DNA of 64,000 nt from Georgenia satyanarayanai (GTDB lineage: Bacteria > Actinomycetota > Actinomycetes > Actinomycetales > Actinomycetaceae): positions 62,001 to 126,000 of the forward strand of contig NZ_VUKC01000004.1 in the NCBI RefSeq assembly GCF_009193135.1, read 5' to 3'. Numbering within the stretch: the stretch's first letter is position 1; each line of letters begins with the position of its first letter. The notes beneath the pieces are model-generated. The model made no database searches. It saw only the letters and a program-made list of their open reading frames with translations, and was not told where the DNA came from. The translations under genes were made by a program, and so were the position numbers. This document shows positions 17,181 to 24,258 of this stretch, in pieces.

Positions 17181-18383
17181 TCAGCTGGGCTGAGCGACCA
17201 GCTCCCGGATCTCCCCCGTCTCGCGGTCCTGGAACAGGACCTTGCTGCGCCCGTCGGGCAGGAGCTCCCGCTTGATGACCGGGTGGCCGTCGTGGAGCTC
17301 GGGGTTCTTGGTGATGCGCGGGGTCGTGCCGCCGCGCCAGTCCGCGATGTCCACCGGGTGCCACGCGCCGCGTTCGGCGGAGGCGTAGCAGGCGTCGATG
17401 ATCGCGTTGACGATGTAGCCGTCGTAGAAGCTCTCCTGAGGCGCGCGGCCGGTGTCCATCGCGTCGAACATGTCGCTGAACATGTCGAGGTAGCCGAGCT
17501 CGGTCACCTCGTCGGCGACGGGGAAGAGCCACCCGCTCGTCGACTCGGCCTTCTCCGCGACGTACCCGTCGGCCGCGCCGCTCGTGTACATGTCGAAGCC
17601 GGTCCGCAGGAAGTGGTTGAGCCAGATCGTCCCCTCGGTCCCGGCCACCTCGTCGCGCAGGTCGAGCCCGCCGCGAAAGGCCCAGGACACCTCGAACTGG
17701 CCGATGGCGCCGGACTCGAAGCGGATGAGGGCGATCGCGTGGTCGTCCGCGGTGATGGGGTGGACCAGGGTGTCCTTCCAGCAGAAGACCTCGACGGGGC
17801 GGTTGCCCTTGCCGACGAAGTTGCGGCACACGGCGATGCAGTGGCAGCCGAGGTCGACGATGACGCCGCCGCCCGCCTTCTTCTCGTCCCAGAACCACGC
17901 GCTGTGCGGACCGGGGTGCGTCTCCCGGGACCGCACCCACAGGACGTCACCGAGCGCCCCGTCCTGGACGGACCTCACCGCGGCGAGGGTCTTGGGGGTG
18001 TAGACGAGGTCCTCGAGGTAGCCGGCGAACACCCCGTGCGACTCGACGATGTCGAGCATGCGCTTGGCCTCGGCGGCGGTACGCCCCAACGGCTTGGTGC
18101 ACAGGACGGCCTTGCCGTTCTCCGCGGCCAGGCGCACGGCCACCTCGTGCATGTCGTTGGGCAGCCCGATGACCACCGTGTCGATGTCGGGGTCCGAGCA
18201 GGCGGCCTCCAGGGAGGTGGTGGACCGGGGGATGCCCCAGCGCTCCCGGAACGCGGCGCCGCGCTCCTCGCTGCGTGAGTAGATGAGCTCGACGGTGTCC
18301 CGGTTCCGCCCGCGGTTGAGCGCGGCGGTGTAGAAGTCACCGATGAGGCCGGTGCCGAGCATGGCGATGCGGTGTGCTGTCAC
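17181..18383 (-). CDS. Gfo/Idh/MocA family NAD(P)-dependent sugar oxidoreductase
   Basis: A 400-residue two-domain oxidoreductase. The N-terminal Rossmann fold carries [13 protein letters not shown], and the CTKPLG segment (the E/C-K-P motif whose Lys contacts cofactor and substrate) lies near residue 96. The C-terminal substrate domain includes [19 protein letters not shown], where the family's catalytic D-x-x-x-H appears as D-L-G-C-H. Known members oxidise hydroxyls of sugars, inositols or glycosides, often at C3. It lies 109 bases downstream of the second permease in the same direction. It probably handles the sugar imported by that transporter, in step with the secreted dehydrogenase. Confidence 0.9.
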   Translation of the reverse strand: MTAHRIAMLGTGLIGDFYTAALNRGRNRDTVELIYSRSEERGAAFRERWGIPRSTTSLEAACSDPDIDTVVIGLPNDMHEVAVRLAAENGKAVLCTKPLGRTAAEAKRMLDIVESHGVFAGYLEDLVYTPKTLAAVRSVQDGALGDVLWVRSRETHPGPHSAWFWDEKKAGGGVIVDLGCHCIAVCRNFVGKGNRPVEVFCWKDTLVHPITADDHAIALIRFESGAIGQFEVSWAFRGGLDLRDEVAGTEGTIWLNHFLRTGFDMYTSGAADGYVAEKAESTSGWLFPVADEVTELGYLDMFSDMFDAMDTGRAPQESFYDGYIVNAIIDACYASAERGAWHPVDIADWRGGTTPRITKNPELHDGHPVIKRELLPDGRSKVLFQDRETGEIRELVAQPS

Positions 18384-18492
18384 GTGAACCTTCCCTCGTT
18401 GAAGCGGCCCCGTGGCGGAGCCGGTGTCGTCGGCGGGCCCGAAGGGCGCGCGTGAGCTCGACCGGTCAGTGAATCCCCCCTCTGGTTCGTGG

Positions 18493-19485
18493 TCAGTCGC
18501 TGCGCTGCCCGGAGACGGCGACGTAGACCCAGGCGAGACCGAGGACGATGACGCCGTAGACGATCTGCTGGACGGCCTGGCCCACGCCGAGCGTGAGGAG
18601 CAGGCGGTTGAGGACGGTGAGGACGAGGGCGCCGACGATGGTGCCGCCGTAGCCGCCGGACCCGCCGAGGATCGAGGTGCCGCCGATGACGGCCGCGGCG
18701 ATGCTCGGCAGGAGGAAGGAGTTCGTCTGGCTCGGTCCCACCGACCCGCTGCTGCCCGAGATGAGCAGTCCAGCGATCGCGCCGAGGACGCCGACGATGA
18801 CGTAGGTGGCGATGAGGACCTGCCACACCTTGACGCCGGACAGGCGGCACGCGACCGGGTTGTCCCCGACGGCGTAGATGTTGCGTCCCAGCCCGGTCCG
18901 CGACAGGCCGAGGAGGAGGACGACGGCGACGGCGGCCCAGACGACGACGTTGAGCGGGATCGGCCCGATGAGCGTCCCGCCGCCGACCGTGCTGAGGACG
19001 GGCAGCACCGACGCGGCGCCGGTGAGGAAGCCGCCGCTGGCCAGGCCCACCGACACGACGCCGAGCAGGACGCTGGACATCCCGATCGTCATGATGAGCG
19101 GGTGGACCCGGAAGACGCCCACACCGACGCCGTTGACGAAGCCGGCGGCCGCACCGACGGCAAGAGCGAGCGCGATCGCCTGGAGCGGCCCGGCGCCGCT
19201 CTGCGTGGCGGCGACATAGGCCGCGAAGTTGGCCACCATCGTCACGGACAGGTCGATGCCCCCGGTGAGGAAGGCGATCGTCTGGCCGGCCGCGAAGATC
19301 GCCAGCGGGCACGCGAGGAGCAGGATCGAGCGCAGTCCACCGCTGGTGAAGAGGCTCGGGTCGAGCAGGCCGGTGGCGACGTAGAAGATGACGAACACGA
19401 CGCCGAGGACGATGACCGGTCGCTCGGTGAGGGTGGTGCGGACCCGGGCGCTGCGCACCGGGGGAGGGGCGGTCGTGGTGCTCAT
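18493..19485 (-). CDS. Sugar ABC transporter permease 2 (RbsC-like)
   Basis: A 330-residue BPD_transp_2 permease starting at an ATG behind AGGAGG. There are about nine hydrophobic helices. Conserved segments are [56 protein letters not shown] (the ATPase-contacting loop) and [20 protein letters not shown]. Its start overlaps the stop of the first permease by 4 bases, so the transporter is probably a permease heterodimer driven by the double-domain ATPase at 20471. It is the last transporter gene before the Gfo/Idh enzyme. Confidence 0.94.
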   Translation of the reverse strand: MSTTTAPPPVRSARVRTTLTERPVIVLGVVFVIFYVATGLLDPSLFTSGGLRSILLLACPLAIFAAGQTIAFLTGGIDLSVTMVANFAAYVAATQSGAGPLQAIALALAVGAAAGFVNGVGVGVFRVHPLIMTIGMSSVLLGVVSVGLASGGFLTGAASVLPVLSTVGGGTLIGPIPLNVVVWAAVAVVLLLGLSRTGLGRNIYAVGDNPVACRLSGVKVWQVLIATYVIVGVLGAIAGLLISGSSGSVGPSQTNSFLLPSIAAAVIGGTSILGGSGGYGGTIVGALVLTVLNRLLLTLGVGQAVQQIVYGVIVLGLAWVYVAVSGQRSD

Positions 19486-20474
19486 CGGGTCCTCCTGCGG
19501 AGCTCGAGCAGGCCGCCGAGCATGACCACGCCGATGATGACGAGGCCCTCGAGCAGCACGGCGACGTTCGGGTTGATCCCCATGCTCAGGAGGATCGGCG
19601 GGATGAGGGTGAGCACGAAGGCCGCCAGGACGGGGCCGAGCAGCTGGCCGCGTCCACCGGACAGGGCGACGCCACCGAGGACGACGGCGGCCACCGAGCC
19701 GAGGAGCGCGCCGAGCGCGATCGACTCCTGGGGGCTGCCGCTGCCGAGCAGCGCCGTCGTCACGAGGCCGGCGAGACCGGCGAAGACGCCCGAGACGACG
19801 TAGGCCTGCACCCGGGTACGTCTGACGACGACCCCCGCGAGGAACGCCGCCTGGCGGTCGCTGCCGATCGCGTAGGTCGCGATGCCCGCGCGGCTGCGCC
19901 GGAACGGAATCCACACGAGGCAGAAGATGACGGTGAGCCACAGCAGCGAGGGCCACGGGTTGGAGAAGCCGCCGACGATGAGCCGGGACAGCTCGGGGTT
20001 GGCCGCGCCGCCCGGCCCGCCGAGGATGAGCAGCGCCAGCCCGACGAAGGCGAAGTGCAGGGCGAGGGTGACGACGATGTCGGGCAGTCCGGACACCGTG
20101 ATGACCCAGCCCATGAGCCCGGAGAGCAGCGCGATCCCGACGACGGTGCCGAGCGCGACGGCGATGCTCGCGCCGAAGGACGCGTCCTCCATGAGCCACG
20201 CCGAGACGCAGTTCGCGAGGACCATGAGCGCCCCCACGGCGAGGTTGATGCCACCGGAGATGACGACCACCCCCTGCGCCAGGGCGAGGAGGGCGAGCAT
20301 GAGGCTGCCGGCCGTCAGGGCGCGCAGCTCGAAGCCGCCGAAGTTCTCGACCTGGGTGTAGCGCACGAGGATCATCACGAGCAGGAGCACCGCGACACCC
20401 ACCACCCAGCCGTTCTGCTGGCGGAAGCGGGCCGCCCGGCTCGTCGGCTCGGGCGCCGTCGTCACCGTGGTCAC
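19482..20474 (-). CDS. Sugar ABC transporter permease 1 (RbsC-like)
   Basis: A 330-residue permease from a GTG that overlaps the ATPase stop (GTGA). It has roughly nine hydrophobic helices with ISGGINLAVGALMVLANCVS, GLPDIVVTLALHFAFVGLAL, SRAGIATYAIGSDRQAAFL and VVLGGVALSGGRGQLLGP, all standard BPD_transp_2 blocks. It is similar in length but clearly divergent in sequence from the next permease, as expected for a heterodimeric autoinducer-2/ribose-type importer. It is tightly coupled to both neighbours. Confidence 0.94.
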   Translation of the reverse strand: MTTVTTAPEPTSRAARFRQQNGWVVGVAVLLLVMILVRYTQVENFGGFELRALTAGSLMLALLALAQGVVVISGGINLAVGALMVLANCVSAWLMEDASFGASIAVALGTVVGIALLSGLMGWVITVSGLPDIVVTLALHFAFVGLALLILGGPGGAANPELSRLIVGGFSNPWPSLLWLTVIFCLVWIPFRRSRAGIATYAIGSDRQAAFLAGVVVRRTRVQAYVVSGVFAGLAGLVTTALLGSGSPQESIALGALLGSVAAVVLGGVALSGGRGQLLGPVLAAFVLTLIPPILLSMGINPNVAVLLEGLVIIGVVMLGGLLELRRRTR

Positions 20475-21958
20475 GAGGTCCTCACCTCCGTCGCCTGCAG
20501 TCCGTGGGCGGCGTGGAGCATGGCTTCCTCCCCGGCGTCGGCGGCGAGCTCCGCGACGACCGTGCCGCGGTAGATCGCCAGGGCCCGGTCGCAGACGAAG
20601 TCGATCTCCCGCAGCTCGCTCGTGTACATGACGACGGCGGCGCCGGACTCGGCGACCTCGCGGATGAGCTCGTAGATCTGGCGCTTGGTCCCGACGTCGA
20701 TCCCGCGGGTGGGGTCGAAGAGCAGGAGCGTGCCGAAGCCCTCGGCGAGCCAGCGTCCGATGGTGAGCTTCTGCTGGTTGCCACCGGACAGGCGGCGGGC
20801 CTGGGAGGCGGCGCGCGTGTCGATGGACAGGCGCGCGACGGCGCCGTCGACCGCGCGGTTCTCCGCGGCCCGCGAGATCGGTCCCCACCGGGAGAGCCGG
20901 GCCCGTGACGGCAGGGCGATGTTCTCCCGGATGGAGCGCTTGGGCAGCAGGGCCGCGGACCGGTCCGCGGGGACGAGGGCCACCCCCTGGCGGATGGCGG
21001 CCGCCGGGTGGCGGGCGTCCAGGACGTTGCCGTCCACCCGGATCTCACCGGAGCGGGGCCGCTGGTCCCCGGCGAGGACGTCGAACAGGGTGTCCTGACC
21101 CTGTCCCTCGAGGGCCACGAGGCCGAGGACCTCACCCGGACGCACCGAAAAGCTCACGTCGTGGAGCATCGTGCCCGCGCTCAGCCCCTCGACCACGAGC
21201 CGTGGCTCCTCTCGGGGGGCTTGGGCGCGGGCACGGCGGCCCTCCGCCGACTCCTCGCCCATCTGCTCGCCGAGCATGGACTGGACGATGCGCTTCTCCC
21301 GCCCCTCCTTGGGGGCGAAGCGTGCGACGTCACCGCCGTCACGGAACACCGTGCACATGTCGCAGTGCTCGATGACCTCCTCCAGGCGGTGGGAGATGAA
21401 CAGGACCGAGCCGCCGCCGCGCGTCTGCTCGGCCATCACCGTGAAGACCTTCTCGCTGAGGTCCGCCGGCAGGGCAGCGGTGATCTCGTCGAGGATGAGG
21501 AGCTTGGGCCGGTGGGCCAGCGCCCGGGCCAGGTCGAGCATCCGCAGGAAGGGCAGCGGGATGTCGCGCACCCGCTCACCGAGGTCCAGCCCCCCGATCT
21601 CCAGCCGCGCGAGGTGCTCCTCGACGACGGCGGCGTCGGTGCCGGTGAGCCTGAGGTTGTGACGGACCGTGAGGTCCGGGACGAGCGCCGGGTCCTGGAA
21701 GACCGCGGCGATGCCCTGGGTGTAGCCGAGCGCAGGGCTCGGCAGGTCGACCGGGGCGCCGTCGAGGGTGACGGTGCCGCGGTCCCGGCGGATGACGCCG
21801 GTGAGCGTCTTGACGAAGGTGGACTTGCCGGCGCCGTTCGCCCCGAGGAGGGCGTGGGCCTCGCCGTGGCCGACGGTGAGGTCGGCGGACCTCAGGGCGA
21901 GGACACTGCCGTAGGACTTGGCCACCCCGCGGGCGGCCAGCAACGCATTAGCTGACAT
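20471..21958 (-). CDS. Sugar ABC transporter ATP-binding protein, double NBD (RbsA/XylG-like)
   Basis: A 495-residue protein with two nucleotide-binding domains. NBD1 has Walker A GANGAGKST (about 38) and Walker B LLILDEITAAL, but its signature is strongly degenerate (DIPLPFLRMLDLARAL in place of LSxxxxQ). NBD2 has the expected degenerate Walker A (LEGQGQDTLFDVLAG), an intact LSGGNQQKLTIGRWLA and LLLFDPTRGIDVG. In this family one site is normally catalytic. Here NBD1 keeps Walker A and NBD2 supplies the intact signature, so one composite site can still form. It powers the two permeases downstream, with which it overlaps, and lies 71 bases behind the binding protein. Confidence 0.93.
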   Translation of the reverse strand: MSANALLAARGVAKSYGSVLALRSADLTVGHGEAHALLGANGAGKSTFVKTLTGVIRRDRGTVTLDGAPVDLPSPALGYTQGIAAVFQDPALVPDLTVRHNLRLTGTDAAVVEEHLARLEIGGLDLGERVRDIPLPFLRMLDLARALAHRPKLLILDEITAALPADLSEKVFTVMAEQTRGGGSVLFISHRLEEVIEHCDMCTVFRDGGDVARFAPKEGREKRIVQSMLGEQMGEESAEGRRARAQAPREEPRLVVEGLSAGTMLHDVSFSVRPGEVLGLVALEGQGQDTLFDVLAGDQRPRSGEIRVDGNVLDARHPAAAIRQGVALVPADRSAALLPKRSIRENIALPSRARLSRWGPISRAAENRAVDGAVARLSIDTRAASQARRLSGGNQQKLTIGRWLAEGFGTLLLFDPTRGIDVGTKRQIYELIREVAESGAAVVMYTSELREIDFVCDRALAIYRGTVVAELAADAGEEAMLHAAHGLQATEVRTS

Positions 21959-22029
21959 CGTGCTCCTCAGCTCAGGGCGGACCGTGCCGGGGTGGGCGTC
22001 CGCCCCGGCACGTCGCCTATCGGAGACCG

Positions 22030-23088
22030 TCAGGAACCGCTGGGCCCCTCGCAGGCGTACAGCTGCTCGCGGGTCATGTCGAGCGGGTAGTCGATCTCGA
22101 CGGCTGCGCTCGTGTCCGGTCCGCGCTCCTCGTCGTAGGCGGCGTCGAGCCTGTCGGCGCTGTCCTCAGCGGTCCACAGCTCGGGCGTGAGCATGGTCAT
22201 CCGCTCGACGTCCTCACCGCTCAGCACCTGCAGCGCGACGTTCGTGCCCACCGCGCCGATGACGGCGGGGTTGGTCACGACGGCACCCGGTGCGCCCTCG
22301 ATGAGCTGGCCGACGAAGGCGTTGCTGTCCTGCCCGGTGACGGGGACGAGCTCCTTGCCGGCCGTCTCGATGCCGTTGACCACGGTGTAGTCGGCGCCGG
22401 TGGTCCACACGCCGTCGTAGTCGCCGGCGCTGAACTGCTGGACGGCGAGCTCCCCGCCGAGCGTGTAGTCCCAGCTGCTCCACACGGTGGTGAGCTCGAT
22501 GCCGGGGTAGCTCTCCAGCGCCGCGGTCACGCCCTCGTGGCGGTCGGTGTCGGACTGCACGCCCTCGATGCCGCGCATGTACAGGACCTCGCCCTGCCCG
22601 CCGATCTCCTCGGCGAGCCACTCCATGCCGATCCGGCCCCACTCGACCTGGTCGTTGGTGACGACGTAGGCCTCCTCGCTGGTGACAGCGGCGTCGATCG
22701 CGACGACGACGATGCCCTGGGCGCTCGCCTCCTCGATGATGCCGTTGAGCTGCTCGGGGTCGGAGGGGTTGACGACGATCGCGTCGACCCCCTCGGAGAT
22801 CAGGGTCTGGAGGTGCTGGACCTGCTCGGTGGGTCCGGCGTTCTCCGACATGACGACCACCCGGTCGACCTGGCCGCTCGCCAGCGCCTCGGCCTGGATG
22901 GAGCACACCATCTGCTCGCGCCAGCCGTTGCCTGCGAGCGTGTTGCTCACGCCGATGACGTAGCCGCCCTCACCATCGCCGTCGGTCTCGGTGCCTGCGC
23001 CCGCGCCGTCGTCCGACCCGCACGCGCTCGCGGCCAGTGCGAGCACGGCGGCGCCGGCGATCGTGGACGTTCTTCTCGGCAGCCTCAT
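22030..23088 (-). CDS. Sugar ABC transporter substrate-binding lipoprotein (RbsB-like)
   Basis: A 352-residue lipoprotein with lipobox LAASACGS and an acidic Gly-rich linker. The PBP type 4 domain shows VIGVSNTLAGNGWREQMVCS, LISEGVDAIVVNPSDPEQLN, GIVVVAIDAAVTSEEAYVVT, EWGRIGMEWLAEEIGGQGE and a late GQDSNAFVGQL. The extended C-terminus ends LYACEGPSGS. It is first in the operon 23088 to 18493 and divergent from the GntR/HutC-type regulator. A regulator operator lies about 90-125 bases upstream. The ligand is probably a mono- or disaccharide or keto-sugar, given the dehydrogenase genes at the end of the cluster. Confidence 0.92.
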   Translation of the reverse strand: MRLPRRTSTIAGAAVLALAASACGSDDGAGAGTETDGDGEGGYVIGVSNTLAGNGWREQMVCSIQAEALASGQVDRVVVMSENAGPTEQVQHLQTLISEGVDAIVVNPSDPEQLNGIIEEASAQGIVVVAIDAAVTSEEAYVVTNDQVEWGRIGMEWLAEEIGGQGEVLYMRGIEGVQSDTDRHEGVTAALESYPGIELTTVWSSWDYTLGGELAVQQFSAGDYDGVWTTGADYTVVNGIETAGKELVPVTGQDSNAFVGQLIEGAPGAVVTNPAVIGAVGTNVALQVLSGEDVERMTMLTPELWTAEDSADRLDAAYDEERGPDTSAAVEIDYPLDMTREQLYACEGPSGS

Positions 23089-23181
23089 CGCTGGATCCCC
23101 CCAGTGTGTGTGATGTCTGGTGTGCCCACCCGCTCCGGGGGCCACCAGTGAAACGCCTGCGTCATCGCAAGAAGGCGAATC

Positions 23182-23213
23182 TGTATAGACAACATTCATC
23201 GTCTGTATGTACA
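23182..23213. promoter_or_regulatory. Candidate GntR/HutC-type operator
   Basis: TGTATAGACA (23182-23191) matches the TGT-x-TATACA/GTATAGAC style half-sites bound by UTRA-domain GntR regulators. A second GTCTGTATGTACA follows at 23201-23213. The site lies in the 238-base gap between the binding-protein gene and the divergent GntR gene, well placed to control both. Confidence 0.5.
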
Positions 23214-23326
23214 TGAAAACGTAACGGAGGTCACTGAAGTCGTCAAGGGGTAGAGGTGAACGAGTCGGGCGAAACGGACACCTCCGCCGACTACGCGCCC
23301 GTGGGTGCGCGGGTACGCTCGTGCCC

Positions 23327-24058
23327 ATGGCCGGTCAGCAACGGGATTCGGCGCCGGCCCGGTACGAGGTGATCGAGGGATGGCTCCGTGACCGGGTACG
23401 CAGTGGGATGCCGGGTGACCTGTTGCCGTCGGAGGCGGAGCTCGCCGAGCAGTTCGGGGTGAGCCGGATGACCGCGCGCCAGGCGGTCCAGAACCTCGCG
23501 CGCGACGGGCTGGTGGACCGGCGTCGTGGCTCGGGCACCTACATCGCCATCCCGCCGATCCGCCGGCACGGGTCGGCGCTCACGAGCTTCTCCAGCGACA
23601 TGCGCAGGCGTGGGCTGACGGCGACCTCGCGCCTGCTCAGGGCCGAGCTTGTCGACGGCAGCCCCGACGACCTCGAGGCGCTGCGGCTCGCCCCGGGCAG
23701 CCGGGTCGTGAGCATCTCGCGGCTACGGCTGGCGGACGGTGTCCCCATGTCGATCGAGACCGCCGTGCTTCCCCTCGAGTGTGCACCGGTGCTCTCCCGG
23801 GACCTGGAGAACGGGTCGCTCCAGGACGCCCTGGGCGAGCTCGGACGGGAGCCGGCGATCGCGCGCGCGCGGATCACCGCCCGGACGGCGACGGCCGCCG
23901 AGGCGCGCCTCCTCGGCGTGCCGACGCGGTCGGCGCTCCTCGTCGAACGGCGCGTCATCCTCGACACGGAGGACCGGCCGCTCGAGCACACCGAGAGCAG
24001 GTACGTGGCCGAGCGCTACATCATCGATGCCGTCTTCACCGTCTGCGCCGAGCGGTAG
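23327..24058 (+). CDS. GntR family regulator, HutC/UTRA type
   Basis: A 243-residue regulator from the ATG at 23327; an in-frame GTG lies 6 bases earlier. The N-terminal winged helix includes LPSEAELAEQFGVSRMTARQ and the wing RRGSGTYIAI. The rest is a UTRA ligand-binding domain (SFSSDMRRRGLTATSRLL, SRLRLADGVPMSIETAVLP, RRVILDTEDRPLEHTESRYV). UTRA sensors usually bind sugar phosphates or small acids and lose DNA affinity when loaded. Its divergent position implies control of the importer/Gfo/secreted-dehydrogenase genes. The 3' flank enters an abnormal G-run/C-run block. Confidence 0.92.
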   Translation: MAGQQRDSAPARYEVIEGWLRDRVRSGMPGDLLPSEAELAEQFGVSRMTARQAVQNLARDGLVDRRRGSGTYIAIPPIRRHGSALTSFSSDMRRRGLTATSRLLRAELVDGSPDDLEALRLAPGSRVVSISRLRLADGVPMSIETAVLPLECAPVLSRDLENGSLQDALGELGREPAIARARITARTATAAEARLLGVPTRSALLVERRVILDTEDRPLEHTESRYVAERYIIDAVFTVCAER

Positions 24059-24096
24059 CAGGTCCGCGGCGGCCCAGAGCGCGGGCCGCGGAGCGC

Positions 24097-24250
24097 GCAC
24101 CAGGCCCCGGCCCGGGCGGGGCGGGGGGGGGGGCGGGGGGGGGGGCGGCGGCGCGGGGGGGGGGCCGCCGCCCCGCGGCCCCCCCCCCCGGGCCCCCCGC
24201 CCCCCCCCCCCGCCCCCCGCCCGCCCCCCCCCGCCCCGGGGCCTGGGTGC
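24097..24250. other. G-run/C-run block at a terminator hairpin, probably unresolved assembly
   Basis: Between the GntR stop and the stop of the convergent wall-anchored esterase lies about 120 bases of almost pure G followed by almost pure C. Its flanks are complementary: GCACCAGGCCCCGG (24097-24110) and CCGGGGCCTGGGTGC (24236-24250), the two arms of an ordinary bidirectional terminator. The G-then-C order is what two-colour sequencing poly-G tails from both directions would give if stitched across a hairpin. No coding sequence is present, and the literal bases should not be trusted. Confidence 0.6.
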
Positions 24251-24258
24251 CGAGCGGC

